DNA of 34,133 bases from positions 1 to 34,133 of the forward strand of contig JAKSSF010000028.1 of the NCBI GenBank assembly GCA_024403235.1, read 5' to 3'. Source of the DNA: Lachnospiraceae bacterium. GTDB taxonomy: Bacteria > Bacillota > Clostridia > Lachnospirales > Lachnospiraceae. Shown piece by piece: positions 25,697 through 33,801 of the stretch; the first letter of the stretch is position 1; every line of letters starts with the position of its first letter. The position numbers and the translations under genes were made by a program. The notes below the pieces were generated by a model, which saw nothing but the letters and a program-made list of their open reading frames with translations, searched no databases and had not been told where the DNA came from.

Positions 25697-25728
25697 AAAA
25701 AACCTGCCTCATGTAGGCAGGTTTTTTT
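25697..25728 (+). terminator. terminator of the alcohol dehydrogenase gene
   Basis: AACCTGCCT (25701-25709) pairs with AGGCAGGTT (25715-25723), with A/T pairs extending the stem and a run of T to 25728. It is strong, and the flanking A-run makes it usable from the other side too. Confidence 0.93.
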
Positions 25729-25758
25729 ATGCATATTTCCATTATCTGAATACAATTT

Positions 25759-27648
25759 CTAAACTTTCCAACGATAGGTACACTTGTTACCCTGGAATGT
25801 TTTACTTTCATAGGTTCCTTTATCTGCGCGTGTATAAATATCACCGAAGCTTTCCCATCTTGAATTATCTAAAAGGAAAGGTGTTGCACCCATACTGATA
25901 TGAATTTTTCTATCTCCCAGTTCCGGAATATCTATGGCATCAATCTTTTCAAACAACCGTTTCACTTGTTTTTCAGATTCTTCTTCTGTAGTTATTCCCA
26001 CTAAGTAAGCTGCAAATTCATCGCCACCCAATCGCATCACAACATCATTGTCTCTAAAAGATGTTTTCAGTACATTGGCAATTTCTATCAAAACCTTATC
26101 TCCTACCATATGGCCGAAGTTGTCATTGATAGATTTGAATTTATCCACATCAAACAGATAAAACATACCCTGGATTCCAGACTCTAAGAATTCACTGACA
26201 GCCTTTTCTCCGGCAAATCTATTATTGATACCGGTAAGTCCATCGGTTTCTGAAAGCTGTCTTAAGACATGCTCTCGTTTCTTTTCTTCATCAATACTTT
26301 CCACTGCAAAAAGAACGGTAGCAGGCATTCCATCCTCATCTGTACTTGCAATCACGAAACGAGCCCTTGCCCAGCCAATATACTTATCCACAAATTCAAT
26401 GGTGATTGTCTTTTTATTTCGAAGTCTACGCCGCAATGTAGTAAAATCAACAAAGCCAAGAACTCTTTCCAGATATACTTCATGGGTATTGGTTTCTGCA
26501 AGATATCTTATATATTCATCTGCCTTTAAATGCTTTTCATTCTGAAAGCCTTTATTTATTTGCATGCCCTCTGCATAGGCTGTATCTTCTCCGGTATCCT
26601 CTAAATCCTTCAGCTTCTCTATGGTATTTTGCTCCAAATTTACGGAAAACAATACATAATAAATACTTGCAGAGGCTTTTAGTTTTTCCGCCTGATTTTC
26701 TGCAAACAAACGATGGCCGATATTCTTGGAGGTTATGAATAGGATAATGGCAAGTGCAATTGTGGAAGCAATAAACGCGGTCCAAAAATATCCCATATAA
26801 TCTCTTAAATTATGAAATCTGGGTATGAACATCACCATATGCCACCCGCCATTCAAATCTTCATGAAAGACGGCTTGTTTTTTGCCAAAAAAAGATGCGG
26901 AATAAACATGATGATGATCGTTCTCGCTGTTTACATCCATCATTTCTGTAAACAGTTTACTTTTTTTCTCTGTTAATTCTTCCAACCTGTTAATTTCCAC
27001 ATAGGAAGGTTGTTCCTTCCCCTGATGAATCACTAATCCTTCGGGGGTAATAAAGTATACCTCTGTTACTCCTTCCGAAAAGGCCGTATTGGAAGCATCC
27101 AGTATATTTTTCAAATATACGGTAGACGCAATCACACCATTATCATTAGTAAGAGATTTGGAAAGAGATATCATAGCCCGCCCGGTTTGTTGGTCTATAT
27201 AAGGAGAACTAAGAATGGTTTCTTCCGGGGTTTCCATTGCCTGCTTATACCACAGTCTTTCCTCCGGAATGTAGCCCTCTGATGGCACATAGCCTCTTCC
27301 GCTGATATATTGGCCCTGTACAGATCCAAATACATCTATCACATTGCTTTCTACCTCTTCCAGGTAAGAATTGGTACTGTTGGAAATATATTCCTCCACC
27401 TTCTCCAAGGGTTCCTCGTTCTCCAGCATATCGGATACAGCGCCGGTTACCAAGGTAAGCAAGTCTCTATTTCTGACAAAGAAAATATTGACTCTTTCTT
27501 TCGCATCATTCAAAACCCACTGGGTATTTGTCTGCAGGTCCGTACTCATGGATTTATGAATAGCACTAGCCGCTACAATATTGATTGTAATATATAGAAA
27601 AATATATAAGATTATGCTCAACTTAAAAGATTTTTTTATGTCTGACAT
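25759..27648 (-). CDS. membrane diguanylate cyclase with extracellular Cache-type sensor
   Basis: A 629-residue protein. TM1 is at 11-30, then a ~240-residue extracellular region resembling a dCache domain, TM2 (YFWTAFIASTIALAIILFI) at about 280, a PAS-like cytoplasmic domain with TTLRRRLRNK and DKYIGWARARF, and a GGDEF domain with the intact motif at 541-545 and the product-inhibition site RDND five residues before it. It should make cyclic di-GMP from GTP in response to an outside signal. The start at 27648 has AAAGGGTG upstream; the open frame to 27717 covers the promoter and operator-like dyad. It is divergent from the thiT-like gene. Confidence 0.88.
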   Translation of the reverse strand: MSDIKKSFKLSIILYIFLYITINIVAASAIHKSMSTDLQTNTQWVLNDAKERVNIFFVRNRDLLTLVTGAVSDMLENEEPLEKVEEYISNSTNSYLEEVESNVIDVFGSVQGQYISGRGYVPSEGYIPEERLWYKQAMETPEETILSSPYIDQQTGRAMISLSKSLTNDNGVIASTVYLKNILDASNTAFSEGVTEVYFITPEGLVIHQGKEQPSYVEINRLEELTEKKSKLFTEMMDVNSENDHHHVYSASFFGKKQAVFHEDLNGGWHMVMFIPRFHNLRDYMGYFWTAFIASTIALAIILFITSKNIGHRLFAENQAEKLKASASIYYVLFSVNLEQNTIEKLKDLEDTGEDTAYAEGMQINKGFQNEKHLKADEYIRYLAETNTHEVYLERVLGFVDFTTLRRRLRNKKTITIEFVDKYIGWARARFVIASTDEDGMPATVLFAVESIDEEKKREHVLRQLSETDGLTGINNRFAGEKAVSEFLESGIQGMFYLFDVDKFKSINDNFGHMVGDKVLIEIANVLKTSFRDNDVVMRLGGDEFAAYLVGITTEEESEKQVKRLFEKIDAIDIPELGDRKIHISMGATPFLLDNSRWESFGDIYTRADKGTYESKTFQGNKCTYRWKV

Positions 27649-27683
27649 TTTACACCCTTTTTCATACAGAAAATGTGAAATAA

Positions 27684-27700
27684 TTACTTTACCAAAGTAA
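27684..27700. promoter_or_regulatory. operator-like dyad before the Cache-GGDEF gene
   Basis: TTACTTT (27684-27690) and AAAGTAA (27694-27700) are a perfect inverted repeat with 3 bases between. It lies about 10-25 bases downstream of the predicted transcription start, a repressor-like position. Confidence 0.4.
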
Positions 27701-27715
27701 AGCCCTATCTTTGTC

Positions 27716-27744
27716 ATTTTATCAAAAATCGAAGCCTTTGACTA
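27716..27744 (-). promoter_or_regulatory. possible promoter for the Cache-GGDEF gene
   Basis: On the minus strand TAGTCA (27744-27739) and TAAAAT (27721-27716) are 17 bases apart, with TG one base before the -10. The -35 is poor; the extended -10 is convincing. Confidence 0.45.
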
Positions 27745-27787
27745 TAAATTTTATAAAAGAATTCGAACTATTTTCTTATTATATTTC

Positions 27788-27817
27788 TTGTCATTTTCAC
27801 AAATAATTTGTTATAAT
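27788..27817 (+). promoter_or_regulatory. promoter for the thiT-like gene
   Basis: TTGTCA (27788-27793), an 18-base spacer and TATAAT (27812-27817). The leader to the ATG at 27872 is about 48 bases. That is too short for a TPP riboswitch, and no CUGAGA-type core is present. Confidence 0.65.
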
Positions 27818-27871
27818 ATTAAATTGTACTTTATAATCAGTTTTACTAATAATAATGAATTCGAGGGAATT

Positions 27872-28558
27872 ATGTTTTTTGAATTATTTGAATCCGAATG
27901 GGGGGAATTATTATACATCCCCACCGAAGCAGGTGAGGCTTTACTTACCGTATTAATAGGAACTTGTCTTTTGCTTGCTATGGTATTTACACAGATGAGT
28001 GGACGAAATGCTACCGTTAGGAAGCTGCTTACCTGTACCGCCTGTATTGGTGCCGGCGCGGCCCTTGCCTCTGTAAGACCCATCACACTGGCCAATGGTG
28101 GTATGGTCACACTCTTCTCTCTCTTGGTAGTGTGTCTTCCGGGATATTTCTTTGGTCTGGGTGCGGGAATACTATCCGGTGCGGCATTTGGCATATTGCA
28201 GATTATCATCGATCCCTATCTGCTTACTTTTCCACAGATTATGGTAGATTATATTCTTGCCTTTGCAGCTCTTGGGCTTTCCGGCATATTTGCAGAGAAA
28301 AAGTGGGGGCTTTTAAAAGGATATGTTCTAGGCGTATTAGGGCGTTATGTTTTCGCCGTTATATCCGGTTGGATCTTTTTCGGAGAGTATGCCTGGGAAG
28401 GTTGGGATCCCCTTTCCTATTCCCTGGCCTATAACGGCTCCTATATTTTTATTGAAATGGCAATTACAGTTGTGATTATCCTGCTTCCCTTTGTGCGTAA
28501 GTACCTGGAAAAATTAAAGGTCTATGTGAATCTGGAAGCAGAAAGCAATTTTAACTAG
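27872..28558 (+). CDS. thiT: ThiT-like energy-coupled thiamine transporter S component
   Basis: A 228-residue membrane protein with about six hydrophobic segments. ThiT features include LANGGMVTLFSLLVV, FPQIMVDYILAFAALGLSG and ISGWIFFGEYAWEGWDPLSYSLAYN, the last holding the aromatic and Asn residues that line the thiamine pocket in the family. ThiT works with the ECF module, which is encoded elsewhere. The ATG at 27872 has GAGGGA upstream; the longer frame from 27788 overlaps the promoter. There is no TPP riboswitch, which is unusual for this family. A split diguanylate cyclase gene follows 14 bases later with its own strong ribosome binding site. Confidence 0.75.
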   Translation: MFFELFESEWGELLYIPTEAGEALLTVLIGTCLLLAMVFTQMSGRNATVRKLLTCTACIGAGAALASVRPITLANGGMVTLFSLLVVCLPGYFFGLGAGILSGAAFGILQIIIDPYLLTFPQIMVDYILAFAALGLSGIFAEKKWGLLKGYVLGVLGRYVFAVISGWIFFGEYAWEGWDPLSYSLAYNGSYIFIEMAITVVIILLPFVRKYLEKLKVYVNLEAESNFN

Positions 28559-28572
28559 GAGGGGAAAGAAAG

Positions 28573-29855
28573 ATGCGTGAATATATCATTAATTTTATTG
28601 AATTTCTAACCTCTTCACCTGCTTTGTATATTGCTTCCGTTATCTATACAGCTGCTGTTTTCAACTGGATGAAGCGATTGGTTATCGCCACAAAGGAGCA
28701 TTCTAAATGGTTTTATATCCAGGTAGTCCTTTTCAACGGACTTGTTTCTGCATTGATATCTACACTGACATTGACCAGTAATACCATTATTAATCCTGCC
28801 ATTATTGTAATTGGTATCCCTACCTTTGCGGTATTCGAATTTTCACTGATATCCAAAGATACGATTCGAACCTTCGTATTTATGAGCAGTATGCTAATGT
28901 TGCAATTAGCCTGTATTTCAGTGTGTCTGCAACCTTTGTTACAACGGCTGCCTTTGGCTATGGAACCTTCAGCAACCATACTATTGTGACTGCCACTATT
29001 ACCCTGACACTGTTCTTACTGTCTATTTCCATGACTTTAGTCACTACCTATACCAAAGGGATACTGCCGATTTTACGGTCCATTATACATGATTTTAGCC
29101 TGGGTGCTCTGCTCTTCGTATATATGACATTAAATGGTGTAGTACTTGGCGTTCTTACGGCCATCGACTACAGGGTATATTATGCAGCTCCCGGTGACGA
29201 TTCCATCAGAGCAGCCACTCTTGTAGGTATGATGCTTCGCTATCTTTTGATTTTGATTACCTCCATTATCATTGTATATGTACAGTGCCGTGTGGAATCC
29301 CATAGACAGCAGGCGCAAGAATTTGAATTAAGTGCCAACACAGATCCTATGACAAGTCTTCTAAACAGGCGTGGCGTGGAAGCTATGCTGGAAAAAGCGC
29401 TGAAGAACTTCGATAAAAGCGATGCCATTCAAGGCGCTCTCTTCATCTTAGATCTAGATCATTTCAAATCTATTAATGATAACTTGGGACATCCTATGGG
29501 GGATGCTCTGATTATACGAGCTGCAAACGATATCAAATCCGTATTCCGTGAATCCGATTTCGTAGGACGACTGGGAGGCGACGAATTTATCGTTTACATG
29601 CCCGGTAAATACGGCATAGATTTGGTGGAAGCCAAAGCCAAAGCATTGAACGAGAAGCTTCAGTACACTTATGGTACCCCAACAGGCCTGAAAATTCATA
29701 TTACAACCAGTATTGGTGTTGCCCTATTCCCTGCCTGTGGTACAGACTATAAAACACTCTACCACGCTTCCGATACTGCCCTGTATACCACCAAACAAAA
29801 TGGGCGTAATAACTACACTATCGTGCATTCTATAGGAGAAGTGGCTAAGGTGTAG
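28573..29855 (+). pseudogene. multi-pass diguanylate cyclase, split by a frameshift at GTGTGT (28921-28926)
   Basis: Two overlapping frames together make one protein. The first (28573-28989) begins after AGGAGGGG with MREYIINFIEFL and has four or five hydrophobic helices, then runs into an unlikely tail after ACISV. The second (open at 28923, to 29855) continues with VSATFVTTAAFGYG, more membrane helices, and a full GGDEF domain with RLGGDEF and the inhibition site RESD. It has no ribosome binding site of its own. Dropping one GT from GTGTGT joins them as ISVSATFV, giving about 427 residues. The N-terminal membrane half and the catalytic half are otherwise intact, so the break is recent, phase-variable or a sequence error. 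It is probably co-transcribed with the thiT-like gene. Confidence 0.8.
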
Positions 29856-29910
29856 GACCTAGGATTTATGGGCTTTCACACATGAAAGATATTCCCTTTA
29901 CAACATACAA

Positions 29911-29948
29911 AAAAGGCAAAGGATAGTGTTAGCTACTCTTTGCCTTTT
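29911..29948. terminator. bidirectional terminator between two GGDEF genes
   Basis: AAAAGGCAAAG (29911-29921) pairs with CTTTGCCTTTT (29938-29948), with a partly paired interior. A and T runs on both flanks suit the two convergent genes. Confidence 0.88.
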
Positions 29949-29993
29949 CATTTTGACAATTTTTCAGTTTATTTTTTCCATCAGGGAATTCTT

Positions 29994-31523
29994 TTAATCA
30001 ATATTTTTCACATACAAATACAAGGTCTGATTCTCATCACTGTACTCATCTGTAGGTACTATTTCCATCATAACCTGTTTGAATTCCTCTTCATATTTTC
30101 TTCTGTATAAAATAATCAGGGATTTCTTTGCGCTCTTGAAATAGTCTCTCATGTATTCCAGATTAGTTTTAGACAGATACTCTGCAAGATCCTCCGGATG
30201 CACCTGCCCACTTTTTCCGAACCCTTCCAACCACTTTGATATGCTATCTGCATAACCCTTCTCTTCTACCTGCTCGCTATCATTCATATCGATGATGGTA
30301 TAGGTGTCCTCTGTAATGTTAATCTTCAAAATCTTGGTATACAGGGCACACAATACTTTATATGCATTATTCTGTCCTCGTCTATCAACGCCCTTATTGG
30401 CATAGAAAAGTGCCTTGGCATCATACATGCGCTTATCTGCCACTTTTGCCAGTTCAACAATAGACAAATCCGGGCATTCCTTTCTTGTTACAAAGCCAAC
30501 CGAAAGGGTCAGCGAAGTTACAAGGGTCCCTTTCCACTGCTGTGTTGTTGCTTCTAATTTTTCTTTTAAGGATTGTAAAGTAGTCTCATCCGCATTAAAT
30601 ATGGCAACAAACTCATCTCCCCCTACGCGGAAGACTTTGCCATATTTTTCAAGGGTTATTCTGATACATTCTGCTGCACCGCAAATGATTTCATCTCCCG
30701 CCGCATGTCCCAAAGTATCATTCACAACCTTTAAACCGTTCAAATCAATAGCGGCATATACTAAGGTTTCCTCTAATGTTTCCTTCAGGTCCTCTATCTC
30801 GTCTTCATAAGCGGTCCGATTATATAATCCTGTCAGTTCATCTATATTTGCTTTCCCAAACAAAAAACTTTCCTGCTCGGATTGGAGCATAACATACATA
30901 ATCAAAGCACTGATTGCCATCATCATAATCGTTACATTTAATCCGGTTGTTATGGTAAAAGCAAGCGCAAAAATCGGCAAAATACAAAATGGTACAATAG
31001 CCACAATATCATGTGTTCTCATTTTTTTTGCATTGATAATGATAATACCAATAAAACCAAGCATAGAGATGAGATTAATCAACACATAGGCGCTTGTAAA
31101 AGGGCCGTCATATACGACTGTATCCTGTATAAAAAATAGTTTTCCGCTTATACAAAATAAAAATGTAACAATCCCTTCCAGCATAGAACAATGCATCACC
31201 AATAAAAAAGGGATCCTGCTGACACTTGTTTTCATCGATATATGTTCATATAAGTATAACGAGAAAAATACTTTCATCAGGCCCGGAAAGACATAGGCAA
31301 TGGTAATTAAAGCATTTAATGCAAAGATGTACTTATTCCAGTCGAATTTCATCCATGAAACAGCATCTGCCACAACAGCAATCTCACTAACCAGAAGCAT
31401 TCTGGTAAACAGGTCTCTCTTCTTAGAATGCTGCTTTACTTCATAGGTATTGGCATACATCAAAATCAATATGATAAGCGCCGATAGTATCTCGGAAACG
31501 ATATAAATATTATTATCATTCAT
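29994..31523 (-). CDS. seven-helix membrane diguanylate cyclase with C-terminal PAS-like domain
   Basis: A 509-residue protein. About seven hydrophobic helices occupy residues 5-215. The GGDEF domain follows (DELTGLYNRTAYE at 228-240, GGDEF at 301-305), then about 115 residues that look like a degenerate PAS-type domain (VHPEDLAEYL, FKQVMMEIVP). There is no RxxD inhibition site before GGDEF, unlike the two neighbouring cyclases. The order membrane-GGDEF-sensor is less common than sensor-GGDEF. The start at 31523 has GAGGAG about 14 bases upstream, rather far. It has its own promoter (31588-31616). Confidence 0.87.
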   Translation of the reverse strand: MNDNNIYIVSEILSALIILILMYANTYEVKQHSKKRDLFTRMLLVSEIAVVADAVSWMKFDWNKYIFALNALITIAYVFPGLMKVFFSLYLYEHISMKTSVSRIPFLLVMHCSMLEGIVTFLFCISGKLFFIQDTVVYDGPFTSAYVLINLISMLGFIGIIIINAKKMRTHDIVAIVPFCILPIFALAFTITTGLNVTIMMMAISALIMYVMLQSEQESFLFGKANIDELTGLYNRTAYEDEIEDLKETLEETLVYAAIDLNGLKVVNDTLGHAAGDEIICGAAECIRITLEKYGKVFRVGGDEFVAIFNADETTLQSLKEKLEATTQQWKGTLVTSLTLSVGFVTRKECPDLSIVELAKVADKRMYDAKALFYANKGVDRRGQNNAYKVLCALYTKILKINITEDTYTIIDMNDSEQVEEKGYADSISKWLEGFGKSGQVHPEDLAEYLSKTNLEYMRDYFKSAKKSLIILYRRKYEEEFKQVMMEIVPTDEYSDENQTLYLYVKNID

Positions 31524-31587
31524 CTCTTATACGAAATCTCCTCTTGTGAGAGTATTGCCCTTGTAACTTAGAAAACGCTACACCTAA

Positions 31588-31616
31588 AGTATACAAAGAA
31601 CTGTCGGTTTTTACAA
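31588..31616 (-). promoter_or_regulatory. promoter for the seven-helix GGDEF gene
   Basis: TTGTAA (31616-31611), a 17-base spacer and TATACT (31593-31588) on the minus strand. The rest of 31524-31771 holds this promoter's leader and the terminator at 31708-31737; nothing else is recognised. Confidence 0.65.
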
Positions 31617-31707
31617 GGTTTTGTCACTGGTTGAGACTGTGGATTTTTTAAAAAAATATTGCTTTCAGCACACTCAAAAATTATGTTTTTTAAATGCATT
31701 TGACCTG

Positions 31708-31737
31708 AAAAAAAGCAGGCTTCATATGAGACCTGCT
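31708..31737 (-). terminator. terminator of the secreted-protein gene
   Basis: AGCAGG (31737-31732 on the minus strand) pairs with CCTGCT (31719-31714), with TCATATGA as a further self-complementary core inside, followed by seven U. Confidence 0.85.
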
Positions 31738-31771
31738 CCATAATATTTTTTCCTAACTATTTACTTTTTTA

Positions 31772-33082
31772 TTATTTCACAAGTTTTGTTGTACCAAGCT
31801 GCTGACCTACATATAAAGGTCCTGCAAAGCCTGCCTTTTCTAATACTTTAGATGCGTCTACTGTAGCAGGAATTGTTACAGAATATACATGTCCTTTGTA
31901 CTGGAAGTAATATACTACAGTCTTATTACCTTCCTGGATTGCTTTGATAATTTCCTTATTGAAGCAGAAAGGTTTACCTGTGTAGATTTCTGCTACATCT
32001 TTCTTGTTGTTATTTGCTGCAGCTACCGCTGTCTTAATACCTTTTACAATTCCCTTTGTTGTAAGGAATTTTGATAAATTGTAAGAAGTACCAGGTACAA
32101 CAGTTGCTTCATTTTTTCCATACTGAGTTGTATCTATAGTTACAGGAGAAACTGCCATTGTTTCTTCTTCAGCTACACGCTCTGCTACGTAATCTGTAGG
32201 GATTGTAGGTGCTTCTGATTTTGATGGTGCATTGTTTGATCCGCACGAACTGCCTTTGGGCCAGATTGTAAAAGGCACCATCACTGTCGGATATCCAGTT
32301 GAACGCATTATTGCCACATAATTACCGGGGTCTACAGGCGCATGCCCGGTATCGCTATACTGTGTTGGGTATACTCCATTATATATAATAACTGGAACTG
32401 TCAGACCAGCAGCACTCCAAGCCTGCTCCCCATTAATAGTTGCACTCACCGGATTACCGGAATAGTTTGGACTGGTTGCGGTGAGGGTTAATGAAACTTT
32501 ATGAGCTCCATTTCCATCATCCAAATCACAAGTACCTGTTGTAGCTTTACATTCTGCTGTAAGTGTTGCACCACTTACTGTGTAATCCTAAGAACCGTGG
32601 GTATGGGTTGGAGCATAATCTGGGTTAGCTTTTCCACATTTACCACAAGTAGCATTTGCTGCTGTCATTCCAGGATGAAGACAAGTATAGCCACAAACAA
32701 TACATACACCATCTGACCAATTATGTGGGCCTTCATAGAGCGGATACATTTCTCCGTTTTGAGCACATGTTTCCATACATAACATATCATTTGATTGACA
32801 ATCTTTCCAATGGTTATCTGCATTTTTCAGCCAATCAGTTAAATCATGTGTGTGAGTACCGTCAAAGCCAGAACATGATTCGCCACGATCATTACACATA
32901 TTACATCCACCACCCATAAATGCTGGTTGATGCATTCCATATGGATGTCCACATGAACAATCAGTGGTTGCAGCCTTAGCTGTTATGCTGTTCATTGGCA
33001 ACAATGTAACTACCATTGCTAAGGCAAGAACAACACTAAACAGTCTTTTCTTAAATCCTTTCTTAAATGATTTTTCTTTCAT
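31772..33082 (-). pseudogene. secreted Cys/His-rich surface protein, split by an in-frame TAG at 32588-32590
   Basis: One frame of 437 codons with a single internal TAG. The first part (33082-32588, 164 residues) begins after AAAGGAGG. It has a Lys-rich start, a hydrophobic core (LFSVVLALAMVVTLLP) and a cleavage-like site after AKAA, so it is exported. It then has many Cys and His in zinc-ribbon-like groups (CSCGHPYGMH, CNMCNDRG, CIVCGYTC, CGKCGK). After THTHGS comes TAG, then DYTVSGATLTAEC, the start of a repeat-type domain common in clostridial surface proteins, and a C-terminal part rich in Thr and Val ending YVGQQLGTTKLVK. No LPXTG or membrane anchor is seen. The usual residue at the stop is probably Trp (TGG) or Gln (CAG). 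Function unknown. Confidence 0.75.
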
Positions 33083-33275
33083 TTAAAATCCTCCTTTTTA
33101 TGAGATTTATTTTATCTATAATCACTTGCTCATCAGCAAGATTAAGACCTTTGCAGTCCGCGGTGCACTACCCTCGAATCCGCTTCGCTCCATACCGCTT
33201 TTAGCCTTTTGCATATTTTTATTGCAATTTGCATATAATCGTATTACAATTGCATTATAGAAAGGAGTTGATACT
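33083..33275. other. intergenic region between divergent secreted-protein and antitoxin genes
   Basis: It contains a 6-bp hairpin (33125-33130 with 33135-33140), a GC-richer stretch at about 33148-33200 unlike its surroundings, and the antitoxin promoter and dyad at the right end. A 66-codon open frame across it (33122-33322, minus) overlaps the antitoxin start and has no support. Confidence 0.5.
33222..33254 (+). promoter_or_regulatory. toxin-antitoxin promoter with operator dyad
   Basis: TTGCAA (33222-33227), a 17-base spacer and TACAAT (33245-33250). TGCAATT (33223-33229) and AATTGCA (33248-33254) are an inverted repeat over both promoter boxes. This is as expected for autorepression by a ribbon-helix-helix antitoxin. 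Confidence 0.6.
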
Positions 33276-33551
33276 ATGGCACAACAAGCAACAATTTCAG
33301 CAAGAATTGATGTTGCAGACAAAGTACAATTAGATCATTTCTGCGAAGAAATAGGTCTTTCAACCTCTGCATTAATCAATGTATTTGTCAAAAAAATAAT
33401 CCGCGAACATCGCATTCCATTTACTATTGATGCAGATCCATTTTATAGCGAAAGTAATATGGCATTTCTTAAAGAAAGCATTGAACAGTTAAAGAACGGT
33501 CACACAGTCACCAAGACATTAGAGGAATTGGAGGCTATGGAAAATGCCTAA
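33276..33551 (+). CDS. RelB/DinJ-family antitoxin
   Basis: A 91-residue protein with an N-terminal ribbon-helix-helix (ATISARIDVADKVQLDHFCEEIGLSTSALINVFVKKI) typical of DinJ/RelB antitoxins, followed by a charged tail that should wrap the toxin. It would neutralise the toxin encoded next and repress the promoter. AAAGGAG lies 8 bases before the ATG. It overlaps the toxin gene by 8 bases, so translation is coupled. Confidence 0.92.
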   Translation: MAQQATISARIDVADKVQLDHFCEEIGLSTSALINVFVKKIIREHRIPFTIDADPFYSESNMAFLKESIEQLKNGHTVTKTLEELEAMENA

Positions 33552-33801
33552 TATTTCTTTCTCTGAAAAGGCTTGGGAAGACTATATCTATTGGCAATCT
33601 CAAGATAAGAAAACCTTAAAACGCATTAATGCGCTTTTAAAAGATACCTCCAGAAGCCCTTTTGAAGGTATTGGCAAGCCAGAACCATTAAAGGAAAACT
33701 TATCAGGTTACTGGAGTAGACGCATCGATGATAGCAATAGGCTCGTTTACAGTATCTCAGACGATATCATCGAAGTTGTCTCTTGCCGCGATCATTATTA
33801 A
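33544..33801 (+). CDS. yoeB: Txe/YoeB-family toxin, ribosome-dependent mRNA interferase
   Basis: An 85-residue RelE-fold toxin very close to the YoeB pattern: WEDYIYWQSQDKKT, PFEGIGKPEPLK, LSGYWSRRIDDSNRLVYS and CRDHY at the C-terminus. E47, R66, H84 and Y85 line up with the catalytic E46, R65, H83 and Y84 of E. coli YoeB, so the toxin looks active. YoeB normally pairs with a YefM/Phd antitoxin; here the partner is of the RelB/DinJ family. Confidence 0.94.
   Translation: MPNISFSEKAWEDYIYWQSQDKKTLKRINALLKDTSRSPFEGIGKPEPLKENLSGYWSRRIDDSNRLVYSISDDIIEVVSCRDHY

Noticed and set aside
27718-27871. TPP riboswitch before the thiT-like gene
   Set aside because: No CUGAGA or other thi-box core is present and the leader is too short.
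28915-28930. Programmed ribosomal frameshift in the cyclase
   Set aside because: There is no slippery heptamer at the junction; a GT repeat change is the simpler explanation.
33083-33275. Cyclic di-GMP riboswitch in the GC-richer leader
   Set aside because: The region is structured, but the conserved GEMM core and tetraloop-receptor pattern are not present on either strand.
33122-33322. 66-codon minus-strand ORF upstream of the antitoxin
   Set aside because: It overlaps the antitoxin start and promoter, has no ribosome binding site and no recognisable domain.
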